Below are positions 9,600 through 18,469 of a DNA stretch of 64,000 nucleotides, one piece after another; within the stretch, counting starts at the first letter, position 1; each line of letters opens with the position of its first letter. The notes beneath the pieces were generated by a model. It did not search any database, was not told the origin of the DNA, and saw only the letters and a list, made by a program, of their open reading frames with translations. Source of the stretch: Paludibacter sp. (GTDB taxonomy: Bacteria > Bacteroidota > Bacteroidia > Bacteroidales > Paludibacteraceae); assembly GCA_028690665.1 (NCBI GenBank), contig JAQVAV010000009.1, positions 119,175 through 183,174 on the forward strand. Direction: 5' to 3'. The translations under genes and the position numbers were made by a program.

Positions 9600-10946
9600 A
9601 TGGAAACAAAAATGAAAACAATTGACAGAATCAGCCAGTCAGTCACACTGAAAATTATGATAATCGGGGTATTGATATTATTATTACTGATTCCCGGTTT
9701 TATGATTCAGGATTTAATCCGTGAACGGCAAAATCGCAGTGAAGAAACTATCCGGAAAATTAACTCTAAATGGAGCGATGCGCAAACATTAACCGGACCA
9801 GTACTTGTTATTCCTTATAAACAGACATCTGTTGATAAAAATAACAATGTCGTTGAAGAGGAGCACGAACTTAGCATAACTCCTGAGAATTTGTATTATA
9901 AGGTTGGCTTACAACCGGAAGTGAAGCATCTTGGCATTTATAAGTCGATTTTATATAAAAGTGAAATTGATTTTAATGGAACTTTTTCAAAACCGGATGT
10001 CAGCAAAACGGAAAGCGGCCTTATAGAATGGAAGAAAGCTTATTTCCGAATAGGAGTTTCAGATTTAAGAGGAATTTCGGACAGGGTTAACTTTGTTGTC
10101 GGGGGACAGCCTTTTTCAGCGGAAGCAGGCGGTAAAAGAGATGTTATCGGAAACAGTCTGATTATTACTCCGGAAAACGAAGCTTTCATTCATACCGATT
10201 CTTTAATCACGTTTTCTTGCCATTTGAGTTTGAAGGGGAGCCAGAGTCTCAATTTTGTTCCGGTGGGGAAAACGACCCGGGTAGAAATAAACGGAGCATG
10301 GAATGCACCCGGATTTACCGGCAATTTCAGTCCTGATTCAAAAATTGATCCCAAAGGTTTTACGGCTGTGTGGAATGTATTGCATTTCAACCGCAATATC
10401 CCGGAAGAGTGGATCGATTCCAATGTACAGGATTTCAACGATACTGTTTTCGGGGTGGATTTAGTTGATACTGTCGACCATTATCAACAAAATATGCGCT
10501 CGGCAAAATACGCTGTTTTATTTATTGCACTGACTTTCTTAGTGTTTTTCTTTGTCGAGATTATTACCAAAAAACGGATTCATCCTATCCAGTATTTACT
10601 CGTTGGTTTTGCGTTGTTGCTGTTTTACACATTGCTGCTGTCGGTTTCCGAACAGCTGGGTTTTGGCTGGGCATACATTATTGCTTCAGTTGCCACTATC
10701 GGACTGATTACAAGTTATGCGCACGGAATATTTAAAAACCGGATGCAAACATCTGTTATGGCGGCATTCCTTTCGGTATTATATGTCTTCCTGTATGTGA
10801 TTTTGCAGCTCGAAGATATAGCTCTGTTGATCGGAAGTATCGGATTGTTCGTGATTTTAGGGGTAATTATGTTTGTTTCACGCAAGATTAACTGGTATCA
10901 TCAGGGCGAAGAATCCTCCGAAGAGGAGCGAAATCCGGAAGAATAA
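9600..10946 (+). CDS. creD: Inner membrane protein CreD
   Basis: A 448-residue member of the CreD (cell envelope integrity) family. An N-terminal membrane anchor (about residues 15-40, LKIMIIGVLILLLLIPGF) is followed by the family signature RERQNRSEETIRKINSKW and TGPVLVIPY. A large periplasmic beta-rich domain (about 45-300) comes next, then a C-terminal block of about six membrane helices (from about 302) and a short acidic tail. CreD has been linked to envelope stress and beta-lactam response in other bacteria, but its biochemical role is not established. Here it is the last gene of an operon with a small membrane protein and a winged-helix regulator, with its own operator copy directly upstream and a strong terminator downstream. 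Confidence 0.95.
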   Translation: METKMKTIDRISQSVTLKIMIIGVLILLLLIPGFMIQDLIRERQNRSEETIRKINSKWSDAQTLTGPVLVIPYKQTSVDKNNNVVEEEHELSITPENLYYKVGLQPEVKHLGIYKSILYKSEIDFNGTFSKPDVSKTESGLIEWKKAYFRIGVSDLRGISDRVNFVVGGQPFSAEAGGKRDVIGNSLIITPENEAFIHTDSLITFSCHLSLKGSQSLNFVPVGKTTRVEINGAWNAPGFTGNFSPDSKIDPKGFTAVWNVLHFNRNIPEEWIDSNVQDFNDTVFGVDLVDTVDHYQQNMRSAKYAVLFIALTFLVFFFVEIITKKRIHPIQYLLVGFALLLFYTLLLSVSEQLGFGWAYIIASVATIGLITSYAHGIFKNRMQTSVMAAFLSVLYVFLYVILQLEDIALLIGSIGLFVILGVIMFVSRKINWYHQGEESSEEERNPEE

Positions 10947-10974
10947 TCGTCTTTTTGTTTTCTTTGTTTTTATT

Positions 10975-11017
10975 GCTGTTACAGACGTTCTGATAATGAA
11001 CCTGTAACAGCTTTTTT
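10975..11017 (+). terminator. Intrinsic terminator after creD
   Basis: A 10-bp perfect stem (10975-10984 with 11002-11011) is followed directly by six T residues. It stands 28 bases after the creD stop codon. Confidence 0.9.
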
Positions 11018-11201
11018 ATGTTCTAATTAAATCTTGGAAATGAAATCATTTAATATTTGAATTTTGTTGTCATTTATCTACCTTTGTAAACATTGATTTA
11101 TGATTTATAATGATAAGTGCAAACTTAAGTGTGGTATGACCTTTGTTTGTCAGATGCCGATTTTTTGCATATTTTACTTACCTGCTTAATAATTTATTCA
11201 A

Positions 11202-11588
11202 ATGAAAAAGAAATTGATTTACCTTCCTTTTCTAGCTTTGATTGCGATTGTTTTTAATGCCTGTATGCCGGTTGAAACACCAGACGAAGTCCTTTTAGTT
11301 GGAGATTGGACTCGTGATTATGATGACGATGGTGTCACAAAAACGGAGTTCTATGAATATAGTGCCGACAACACGGGTTTGTATTGGAATCCGAGTGAAA
11401 ATGTATTGAAGACAGATAGTCAGAAATTTACATGGTCGCTTGATAAATCAGACCTTACAAGAATCAATATCTTTAAAAATGGAACTCCCGGAAGCACTGA
11501 ATCATTTACAATAACGGAATTGACAGAATCTATCCTGAAATATGAAGATGATTTTGGAGTGAAGTATTCTTTCGACAAAGTAGAGTAA
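11202..11588 (+). CDS. Small lipoprotein, lipocalin-like
   Basis: This 128-residue protein has a lipoprotein signal peptide with lipobox FNAC and acylated Cys21. The mature part (VGDWTRDYDDDGVTKTEFYEYSADNTGLY onward in pieces) is a short beta-rich domain resembling the small lipocalin-like lipoproteins common in Bacteroidetes. The pattern is GDWT at the start, alternating beta strands, and an ILKYEDDFGVKY close. It has no catalytic motif. It is probably outer-membrane or periplasm anchored. It is separated from the AsmA-type gene by 109 bases and could share its transcript. Function unknown. Confidence 0.85.
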   Translation: MKKKLIYLPFLALIAIVFNACMPVETPDEVLLVGDWTRDYDDDGVTKTEFYEYSADNTGLYWNPSENVLKTDSQKFTWSLDKSDLTRINIFKNGTPGSTESFTITELTESILKYEDDFGVKYSFDKVE

Positions 11589-11697
11589 TAATATAAAAAG
11601 AGTATCTTTCTGATAAATATCAATATAAGCGCTATTCTCCTGTAATTGTCTATTTCTTGATAATTTTATCTTGTAACAAAATAAGTATGATTGTTCC

Positions 11698-14600
11698 ATG
11701 AAAAAGTCGGTAAAAATAAGTTTGATAAGTTTGGGCTCTGTGATAGCACTAATTGCGATTGTTATTGCCATAGTTTTGTGGATTGTTTTCACGCCTGCGA
11801 GGATGACTAAAGTTGTCCGTGATCAATTGCCCAAATATTTGACCTGTCAGACGAATGTCGGAAGTGTTGAATTGACTTTTTTCAGTACTTTTCCGGAATT
11901 CGGTTTGAAGATTAACCGGTTGACTTTGATTAATCCAATGGCGGGAGCTGTTTCCGATACTTTACTTGATGCCGGCGAAGCTGTTTGCTCCATTGATTTT
12001 AAGGCATTTATGAATAATGATGAATTGATCATTAATCATGTTTTATTAGAAAATGTTACATTAAATGCTTATGTAAATAAGGCTGGCAAAGCCAATTTTG
12101 ATGTTTACAGGTCAGACACAACACAAATAGATACATCTGCTTTTGAAAATCCGTTTAAAAAGATCAATATGAAAAAACTAGTTCTGGAAAATGCCAAAAT
12201 TAGTTACGTTGACGAAACAATGCCTCTGTCTTTTGCGGCCAACCGATTAAGAGGGACAATGAGTTTGAATATGATTCAAGATCAGTTGGATGCTGTCGTT
12301 GATTTGGGTTCACCTGAAGTATCTCTTCGGTATGACACCATTAGTTATATCGAGAAGACCAAATTAGATATTCATTTCCCGTTCAGTTTTGATGTCGGAA
12401 ATTCTAAGCTTTCGATGGATCAGGCGAAATTAGGCCTCAGTGATTTTAAGCTTAGTGCAAGTGGCACTGTTGCGGTGCAAAAAAATGATGATGTAAATAC
12501 GGACATACATTTCTCTACCGAAAAATATGGTCTGAATGCTTTGCTGGCTTTAGTTCCCAAAGCATTCACAAGCTCACTTGAAGGTATGAAGATGGATGGT
12601 GTTGTATCGGCAACAGGGACTGTGAAAGGTGTTTTTAATGAAGTGCAAATGCCTGTTATTGATTTGGATGTCCGTATGGATAAAGGAACTTATGAATATA
12701 CTTCATTGCCGGCAAAAATGTTTGATATGCAGGGTAATGCGAGAGTGAATATAGATATGAACGATTCTTTGGCATCGTATGTACAGCTGTATGATGTTTC
12801 TGCCAAAACTGGTCAGTCGACGGTTGTTGCTTCAGGTGAAATCGATCATATTTTAGCCAGCGATATGCTTATCGATCTTGATTTGGATATGAATCTTAAT
12901 TTGCCTGAACTTGAACCTTTCATGCCCGAAGACATGGATATGCAATTTACCGGCAGAGCTAAGGGAACCGGGAATGTAAATTTTTTATTGTCGGATGCCA
13001 TGAATTTTCGATTAGATAAAATGAATATGACGGGACAGTTTGTGGCGGATGATATGAGTTTAACGTATGACAGTCTTTATCTGCATTCGGATATAACAAA
13101 ACTGAAAATACAGATTCCGAATACCGGTGTGAAAAATACGGATTTTATGAATGCTGTTGTATGGTGCGACAATTTGAAATATGAGTATGGTAAAAATATG
13201 TCAGCAATTATTCTGAATGCCGATATGATTGCGAATACAACTAACCTGACAGAAACCGATAAGTTGAACCGGATGAATTTTGATGTAAAATTCAGTCATT
13301 TAAATGGTTTTATGGATGGTATGCAGGCTTTGCTCGACGATTCCAAAGCACGTATGCAACTTGATATGAATTTTAATGATTCGGTGTCGTACCCGACTTT
13401 AGCCTGCGATTTTGATGTGAGACGTTTAAAAGCCGTTGTTGATGACACAACAGCCATGATCACAGAATATCCCAAAGGCAAATTCAGTATGCGGAGTGAG
13501 AACGGAGAACCGGAAAAGTTAGTCATGGATGTTGACATGGAAGGACAGCAAACTTTTGGCGAAATGGGAGCCCAGAAGTTTATGGCAAAAGATGTTGTAT
13601 TAAATACCAATATTATTTATGATGACACGGAAACCAATACCATGTTGCAATGGAAGCCGACTGGAAATGTTGCTTTGGAAGATGGACACGTTGTGGTTGA
13701 TGGAGTGGATGCTAAAATAGACATTCCGACTATTCAGTTTAATTTCACTCCGGATGAGTATATTATAAATGATTCGCGTTTTATTGTTGATGATTCTGAT
13801 TTTCGTCTGAAAGGTACCCTGTCTAATGTTGGCAATTATTTGAAAAATAAAGGATTATTGAAGGGTAACTTTGATTTTACATCAGATAAAACCGATGTTT
13901 ATCGTTTACTCGAATTAACTAATGGTTTCGGCGCAGATACAACAGAAGTGGTTCCGCAATCCTCCGATTCGTCAGTTTCAACCGGACCCTATATGGTTCC
14001 GAAAGGAGTGGATTTGCAACTTAATATTAATATTAAAAATGTTGATTTAGGATTTGATATTGCCAAGAATGTTTTGGGGTTGGTTTATGTAAGGGATGGA
14101 GTGCTTGCACTTGAAAATCTTCGGTTTAACACTTCTGCTGCAAAGCTGCAACTTACCGCTATGTACGAAACACCGCGTAGAAATCATTTATATCTCTGGT
14201 TCGATTATCACATGATGGATATGGAGATAGGAGAGCTGTTCTCAATGATTCCTTCCCTTGACAGTATTATGCCTATGTTGCGCTCTTTTTCCGGTAAGGG
14301 AGAATTTCATTTTGCTGTGGAGACCAATCTGGACTCGATGTATAATATTAAAAAATCAACTCTTCAGGGCATAGGATCGGTGAAAGGAGAAGACCTTGTA
14401 CTAATGGACGGAGAAACTTTTACGGAAATAGCCAAAAAATTGCTGTTTAGTAAAAAAACTAAAAATAAAGTAGACTCTTTATCTGTCGAGTTTCAGGTTG
14501 TAAGAAATAATGTGGAGGTGTATCCATTTCTGATCGTTATGGATAAATATAAAGCCGTGGTTGCAGGGCGTCATAATTTAGATATGTCGTTTAATTATCA

Positions 14601-14799
14601 TATTTCATTAATTGATAGTCCATTGCCATTTCAACTGGGTGTTGATGTAAAAGGAACAATGGATAAAATGAAAGTTACTCATGCCAAGTGCAAATATGCG
14701 CGCATGTATCGCCCTGCTTCCAGAAAAGAAGTTGATCTTAAGAAGCTTGAGATCATGAAAAAAATCCGGGAAACTTTAAAACAGGAGGTGATTGAGTAG
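11698..14799 (+). CDS. AsmA-family envelope protein
   Basis: A 1033-residue protein with one N-terminal membrane helix (about residues 8-32, followed by FTPARMTKVVRDQLPKYL). A long series of beta-rich repeats fills the rest, typical of AsmA/TamB-like proteins, with the C-terminal AsmA_2 region near 820-1000 (LQLTAMYETPRR, GKGEFHFAVETNLDSMYN). Proteins of this class are thought to bridge the periplasm and handle lipid transport or outer-membrane homeostasis. The C-terminus is Lys/Glu-rich and charged. Length and architecture are normal for Bacteroidetes AsmA proteins. No terminator is evident before the next promoter at 14848. Confidence 0.9.
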   Translation: MKKSVKISLISLGSVIALIAIVIAIVLWIVFTPARMTKVVRDQLPKYLTCQTNVGSVELTFFSTFPEFGLKINRLTLINPMAGAVSDTLLDAGEAVCSIDFKAFMNNDELIINHVLLENVTLNAYVNKAGKANFDVYRSDTTQIDTSAFENPFKKINMKKLVLENAKISYVDETMPLSFAANRLRGTMSLNMIQDQLDAVVDLGSPEVSLRYDTISYIEKTKLDIHFPFSFDVGNSKLSMDQAKLGLSDFKLSASGTVAVQKNDDVNTDIHFSTEKYGLNALLALVPKAFTSSLEGMKMDGVVSATGTVKGVFNEVQMPVIDLDVRMDKGTYEYTSLPAKMFDMQGNARVNIDMNDSLASYVQLYDVSAKTGQSTVVASGEIDHILASDMLIDLDLDMNLNLPELEPFMPEDMDMQFTGRAKGTGNVNFLLSDAMNFRLDKMNMTGQFVADDMSLTYDSLYLHSDITKLKIQIPNTGVKNTDFMNAVVWCDNLKYEYGKNMSAIILNADMIANTTNLTETDKLNRMNFDVKFSHLNGFMDGMQALLDDSKARMQLDMNFNDSVSYPTLACDFDVRRLKAVVDDTTAMITEYPKGKFSMRSENGEPEKLVMDVDMEGQQTFGEMGAQKFMAKDVVLNTNIIYDDTETNTMLQWKPTGNVALEDGHVVVDGVDAKIDIPTIQFNFTPDEYIINDSRFIVDDSDFRLKGTLSNVGNYLKNKGLLKGNFDFTSDKTDVYRLLELTNGFGADTTEVVPQSSDSSVSTGPYMVPKGVDLQLNINIKNVDLGFDIAKNVLGLVYVRDGVLALENLRFNTSAAKLQLTAMYETPRRNHLYLWFDYHMMDMEIGELFSMIPSLDSIMPMLRSFSGKGEFHFAVETNLDSMYNIKKSTLQGIGSVKGEDLVLMDGETFTEIAKKLLFSKKTKNKVDSLSVEFQVVRNNVEVYPFLIVMDKYKAVVAGRHNLDMSFNYHISLIDSPLPFQLGVDVKGTMDKMKVTHAKCKYARMYRPASRKEVDLKKLEIMKKIRETLKQEVIE

Positions 14800-14847
14800 A
14801 TAGAACAAACTTTATTGTGAGAATCATGAAACAGATATTTTCTATAT

Positions 14848-14905
14848 CTTAAGCTGATTTTAAGAATTACTTAAGCTTCATTGAAAATATGAAGTGCGAT
14901 CTTTG
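14848..14905 (+). promoter_or_regulatory. Triple direct-repeat response-regulator box and -7 element (copy 1)
   Basis: Three direct repeats CTTAAG (14848-14853), TTTAAG (14859-14864) and CTTAAG (14870-14875) are spaced exactly 11 bases apart, the helical-turn spacing expected for an OmpR-family dimer array. A -7-like element GATCTTTG lies at 14898-14905. The first repeat base is 57 bases before the final G of that element. The same array with the same 57-base spacing precedes the rubrerythrin gene at 17517-17574. Drives the DUF2231 gene and probably the response regulator and kinase. Confidence 0.75.
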
Positions 14906-14928
14906 TAGAAAATTTAAAACTTAGAATT

Positions 14929-15393
14929 ATGTTTACAGCAACGCATTTACACGCAATGATTGTTCATTTTCCGATAGCCTTGGTATTGGTTGCCTTTGTA
15001 TCGGAACTTGCAGGTTTGTTTTTAAAGAAAAATTTTTATTCACAAGCCTCCCTGTATTTATTGATCTTGGCCGCTTTAGGAGCTATTGCCGCTTTTTTAA
15101 CCGGGGATATTGCCGGAAGTGGAATGGATGGTGGAACGTTACAACAGGCTTTGTCTGTTCATGAACAAGCTGCTGCCATTACGCTGGTACTAACTATTGC
15201 TGCGGCTGGTGCGAAAGTAGCCCTGGCTTTTTTGAAAAAAGAAATGCGGTGGCTTAAAATTACAGCTTTTGTTTTGTTGTTTGCAGCTGCCGGTAGTGTT
15301 GCCCGTACAGGTTACTTAGGCGGACAACTTGTATTTAAACATGCGGCGGGTGTAGAATTGGGCATTGGAAGTTTTGGGGCGTCTCAGGATTAA
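14929..15393 (+). CDS. DUF2231-family membrane protein
   Basis: This 154-residue protein has four to five hydrophobic helices and the DUF2231 opening signature HLHAMIVHFPIALV, with the His residues in and before the first helix. Such histidines could coordinate haem or a metal; DUF2231 proteins are often found beside cytochrome or metal/redox genes, and their function is unproven. It is the first gene after the direct-repeat box and is followed after 68 bases by the response regulator and sensor kinase genes. The most economical reading is a membrane component of the same stress or redox module, perhaps helping the kinase to sense. Confidence 0.85.
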   Translation: MFTATHLHAMIVHFPIALVLVAFVSELAGLFLKKNFYSQASLYLLILAALGAIAAFLTGDIAGSGMDGGTLQQALSVHEQAAAITLVLTIAAAGAKVALAFLKKEMRWLKITAFVLLFAAAGSVARTGYLGGQLVFKHAAGVELGIGSFGASQD

Positions 15394-15461
15394 AGTCCGG
15401 ATACTAAATCCGGAATGCTTTGTTAGGTAGTATTTATATGGAGCTCTTTTAATGAAATTAC

Positions 15462-16139
15462 ATGAGAATTTTATTGGTTGAAGACGAAACTGCTATTTCG
15501 GGTTTTCTTAAAGAAGGACTGGAAGAAGAAGGCTTTGCCGTGGATGTAGCTGATAATGGTAAAACAGGACTCGAAATGGCTCTGGATAACCTTGAAGAAT
15601 ACGACATTATTATTCTTGATTGGATGCTCCCGGGTATGAGCGGCATAGAAATATGCCGAAATATCCGTAAAGAAAATCAGAAGGTTCCGGTAATTTTTCT
15701 TACAGCACGTGATACTACCGATGATGCTGTTTTTGGTCTTGAAGCAGGAGCTAACGACTATATTCGGAAACCATTTGCCTTTGATGAACTGTTAGCTCGC
15801 ATACGTGTGCTAATGAGAGGGACGAAAGGGGAAAATTCATTATTCCGGTGGGGTGATATAGTTCTCGATGTCGACTCTCATCGCGTGACCAAAGCCGGCG
15901 TAAATGTGGATCTGACTCAAAAAGAGTTTGCTCTGTTGGAATTTTTATTGCGTAACAAAGGAAAAGTAAGCCGACGAACACGTATTATAGAAAAAGTCTG
16001 GGATGTCCATTTTGATTATGATACCTCGGTAATTGATGTTTATATAAATGCCCTCCGTAAAAAACTTGATGATAAAAACAATGCATCTTTTATTGAAACC
16101 ATTCGGGGAGTTGGTTACCGGATAAACGAGGATGAATGA
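15462..16139 (+). CDS. OmpR-family response regulator
   Basis: The 225-residue regulator has a receiver domain (about 1-118) with the acidic pair near residues 7-8, phospho-acceptor Asp53 in ILDWMLPG and conserved Lys in RKPF. A winged-helix DNA-binding domain (about 125-223) carries the TQKEFALLEFLLRNKG and VYINALRKKLDD signatures. It overlaps the sensor kinase gene by four bases (ATGA), so the two are translationally coupled. The two direct-repeat arrays at 14848 and 17517 flank its own operon and fit the binding mode of this family, so it is likely to activate both the DUF2231 operon and the rubrerythrin gene. Confidence 0.95.
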   Translation: MRILLVEDETAISGFLKEGLEEEGFAVDVADNGKTGLEMALDNLEEYDIIILDWMLPGMSGIEICRNIRKENQKVPVIFLTARDTTDDAVFGLEAGANDYIRKPFAFDELLARIRVLMRGTKGENSLFRWGDIVLDVDSHRVTKAGVNVDLTQKEFALLEFLLRNKGKVSRRTRIIEKVWDVHFDYDTSVIDVYINALRKKLDDKNNASFIETIRGVGYRINEDE

Positions 16140-17521
16140 AACTATACTTTAAAAATCGTATTGCTCTTTTTAATACTCTTGCGGCTGCAATTACTATGTT
16201 GGTAGTGTTTGCAGCCGTATATGCTGTGGTATATATCACAACATATCATTATTTGGATAATAATATTCGGGAAGAAAAAGAGGAGCTGTTTTCTCAGATA
16301 ACAACCACGAGAGATTCACTTATTCTGGGACTGAATGCAGAGTGGGAAGAATTAGAACATAACCGGGCAGAAGTGGATCCTATTTTCTTACAAATTGTAG
16401 ATAACCGTGGGGTGGTTATTTTCCATTCCCGGAATTTGGAAAATGATCAGTTACAATTTGCAGACTCATTGACTAACGAGCAGTTTTTTAATGTGGCGTT
16501 AAATGGGAAAATAATTCGCCAGGGGCAATTCCCCATTAAAACCAGAACAGGCCAAATAATTGGTCAACTTGATATAGGAGTGTCTCAGGTTGATTCTATG
16601 TTGATCCTCAGTAATTTACGCAATACGTTTTTTGCCACATTTCCATTGATGTTGATATTTTTTTATATAGTAACTTCGTTGGTAGCATCTCGCAGCATTG
16701 CTCCGGTAAAACAACTTATCAGTTATGCTGAAAAAATGAACTATAATAACATAAATCCGAAATTACCATTGCCGGTGCATCAGGATGAAATTTATCAGCT
16801 TACAGCCACCATAAATGCATTGCTCGAGCGTATCGAAATGGGGCGTAACCGGGAAAAACAGATTACTTCCGATATTTCGCACGAATTATGGACTCCTCTC
16901 ACCAGTATAAAAGGAACTTTGGAAGTGCTTATTCGAAAACCGCGTGACCCACAGAAATATCAGGAGAAAATAGTTCAGGTAATTCAGGAAGTTGATGACA
17001 TGAACCATACGGTTAATCAGTTGTTGTATCTTGCCAGACTGGATGCCGGAAATATTAATATAATTAAGAAACAGGTGAATTTATATGATATTATGGTGGT
17101 CATCAGGAATAGATGGAATTTGCAGCTACAGAATAAGCAAATGATACTGCAATTAGAAATTCCAGAAGACACTATGATTCAAACTGATTTTGGATTATTG
17201 GAAATTATTTTAGGAAATTTGGTTGGCAATGCCGTCAAATACGGATACAATCAGGGGCTGCTGGTTTGTCGCTGGCATGCAGAGACCGGCACTTTGTCAA
17301 TTTCAGACAATGGTCCGGGTATTCCCCAAGAACATTTGCCTCATATATTCGAACGGTTTTACCGGGTTAACGTGCCCGAAAGCTCTTCTGTACAAGGTAC
17401 CGGATTGGGACTGTATATGGTGAAAAATTTAGCTGAAATACAAGGTATAAACATCACTGTCGAAAGTAAAGTGAACGAGGGAACACAGTTCGATCTACAT
17501 TTTATAGACAATGAATCTTAA
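16136..17521 (+). CDS. Membrane sensor histidine kinase
   Basis: A 461-residue kinase with two membrane helices (about 10-35 and 163-188) enclosing a periplasmic sensor domain of about 125 residues. A HAMP region, a HisKA domain with phospho-acceptor His249, and a HATPase domain with N (GNLVGNAVKYG), DNGPGIP and GTGLGLYM boxes follow. The H-box reads SHELWTPL: Trp252 replaces the nearly invariant Arg of SHELRTPL. Its start codon overlaps the regulator stop. Its own stop codon lies inside the first repeat of the second response-regulator box, so the regulatory array of the next gene overlaps this gene's 3' end. The architecture resembles CusS/QseC-type kinases; the stimulus is unknown. Confidence 0.94.
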   Translation: MKLYFKNRIALFNTLAAAITMLVVFAAVYAVVYITTYHYLDNNIREEKEELFSQITTTRDSLILGLNAEWEELEHNRAEVDPIFLQIVDNRGVVIFHSRNLENDQLQFADSLTNEQFFNVALNGKIIRQGQFPIKTRTGQIIGQLDIGVSQVDSMLILSNLRNTFFATFPLMLIFFYIVTSLVASRSIAPVKQLISYAEKMNYNNINPKLPLPVHQDEIYQLTATINALLERIEMGRNREKQITSDISHELWTPLTSIKGTLEVLIRKPRDPQKYQEKIVQVIQEVDDMNHTVNQLLYLARLDAGNINIIKKQVNLYDIMVVIRNRWNLQLQNKQMILQLEIPEDTMIQTDFGLLEIILGNLVGNAVKYGYNQGLLVCRWHAETGTLSISDNGPGIPQEHLPHIFERFYRVNVPESSSVQGTGLGLYMVKNLAEIQGINITVESKVNEGTQFDLHFIDNES

Positions 17522-17574
17522 GCTGATTTTAAGAATACTTAAAGAGTGCTTTAATGATACTATCCCCATATTTG
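17517..17574 (+). promoter_or_regulatory. Triple direct-repeat response-regulator box and -7 element (copy 2)
   Basis: CTTAAG (17517-17522), TTTAAG (17528-17533), CTTAAA (17538-17543) and a weaker CTTTAA (17549-17554) form an array at 10-11 base spacing. The bases 17515-17536 are identical to 14846-14867. A -7-like element CATATTTG lies at 17567-17574, again 57 bases from the first repeat. The array starts inside the stop codon of the sensor kinase gene and precedes the rubrerythrin lipoprotein gene. Confidence 0.75.
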
Positions 17575-17599
17575 CATCATAAAATAATCACATAAAAAA

Positions 17600-18313
17600 A
17601 TGGGAAAAATGAAAAAAATTGTATCTTTATCATCACTCGCTGTATTTATCAGCCTGTTTGTTTCTTGTACATCATCTAATAACAAAGATGCCAAGCTGCA
17701 AACCCCGGTAACTACCGGAACGGAAGAAACTCAAACACAAAATCAAAGTCCTGCTGAAGCAAAATCAAAGACCATTGCCGATTTGCAAGATGCTTTTAAA
17801 GGCGAAAGTACAGCATCTGCCAAATATGCCGATTACTCAAAGAAAGCGGAACAAGAAGGGTATCATAACATAGCTCTGCTTTTTAAAGCGGCTTCAATGG
17901 CCGAACATATTCATGCTAATAATCATAAATCGGTACTTAAAGAATATGGTGCAGAAGTCCCGGTCGTAACACCTGAATATACAGTAAACTCAACCAAAGA
18001 AAATTTACAGGATGCTATCAACGGTGAATCTTATGAAGTAGCAACTATGTATCCTGAATTTTTACAGGATGCGGGTAATTCAAAAAGTCAGTTGGCCCAG
18101 ATAAGTTTTAATTATGCTTTTGAGGTCGAAAAAAAGCATAAAGTTATGTATGAAAAGGCCCTTGCCGCCCTGTCCGATAATAAAGTAAATGAACTGCCCC
18201 AGGTTTATTATGTATGTCCTACCTGTGGCAATACTTACGACCAGACGCCTCCGGAACGTTGCGGAATATCCATGACCAGTTCTGAAAAATTCATAAAAAT
18301 AAGTAGTTTGTAG
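17600..18313 (+). CDS. Rubrerythrin-type lipoprotein with incomplete rubredoxin knuckle
   Basis: A 237-residue protein with a lipoprotein signal (lipobox FVSC, acylated Cys23) and a Thr/Gln-rich linker. A rubrerythrin four-helix diiron domain (about 58-190) shows the ligand motifs GEST, AEHIHANNH, GESYE and FEVEKKH. The C-terminus (about 200-237) is a rubredoxin-like segment with Cys206, Cys209 and Cys221, but the fourth expected Cys (CGIC in the family) is Ser224. Rubrerythrins reduce hydrogen peroxide with electrons passed through the rubredoxin iron; loss of one ligand probably alters or abolishes that site. A lipid anchor implies a periplasmic or surface position, unlike the usual cytosolic enzyme. 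It is governed by the response-regulator box just upstream and ends at a clear terminator. Confidence 0.9.
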   Translation: MGKMKKIVSLSSLAVFISLFVSCTSSNNKDAKLQTPVTTGTEETQTQNQSPAEAKSKTIADLQDAFKGESTASAKYADYSKKAEQEGYHNIALLFKAASMAEHIHANNHKSVLKEYGAEVPVVTPEYTVNSTKENLQDAINGESYEVATMYPEFLQDAGNSKSQLAQISFNYAFEVEKKHKVMYEKALAALSDNKVNELPQVYYVCPTCGNTYDQTPPERCGISMTSSEKFIKISSL

Positions 18314-18336
18314 AGTGACGAACACAATAGAATATT

Positions 18337-18368
18337 AAAATCCGGAAGTTAAACGTCCGGATTTTTTT
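18337..18368 (+). terminator. Intrinsic terminator after the rubrerythrin gene
   Basis: A 10-bp stem AAAATCCGGA (18337-18346) pairs with 18356-18365 around a 9-base loop and runs into seven T residues. Confidence 0.9.
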
Positions 18369-18409
18369 GCTGTTGCTACCTGTTTTCTATAGATAAAAAC
18401 TTCCGCAGA

Positions 18410-18449
18410 ATAAAAAGAGGCTGACTCATGTTATTTTGAGCCAACCTCT
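18410..18449 (-). terminator. Intrinsic terminator of the PL11 gene
   Basis: On the minus strand a 13-base stem (18437-18449 with 18416-18428), fully paired with two G-U wobbles, is followed by a U-rich run. It lies 20 bases beyond the PL11 stop codon and faces the rubrerythrin terminator. Confidence 0.85.
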
Positions 18450-18469
18450 TGCCATTCCAATTGATTTTA

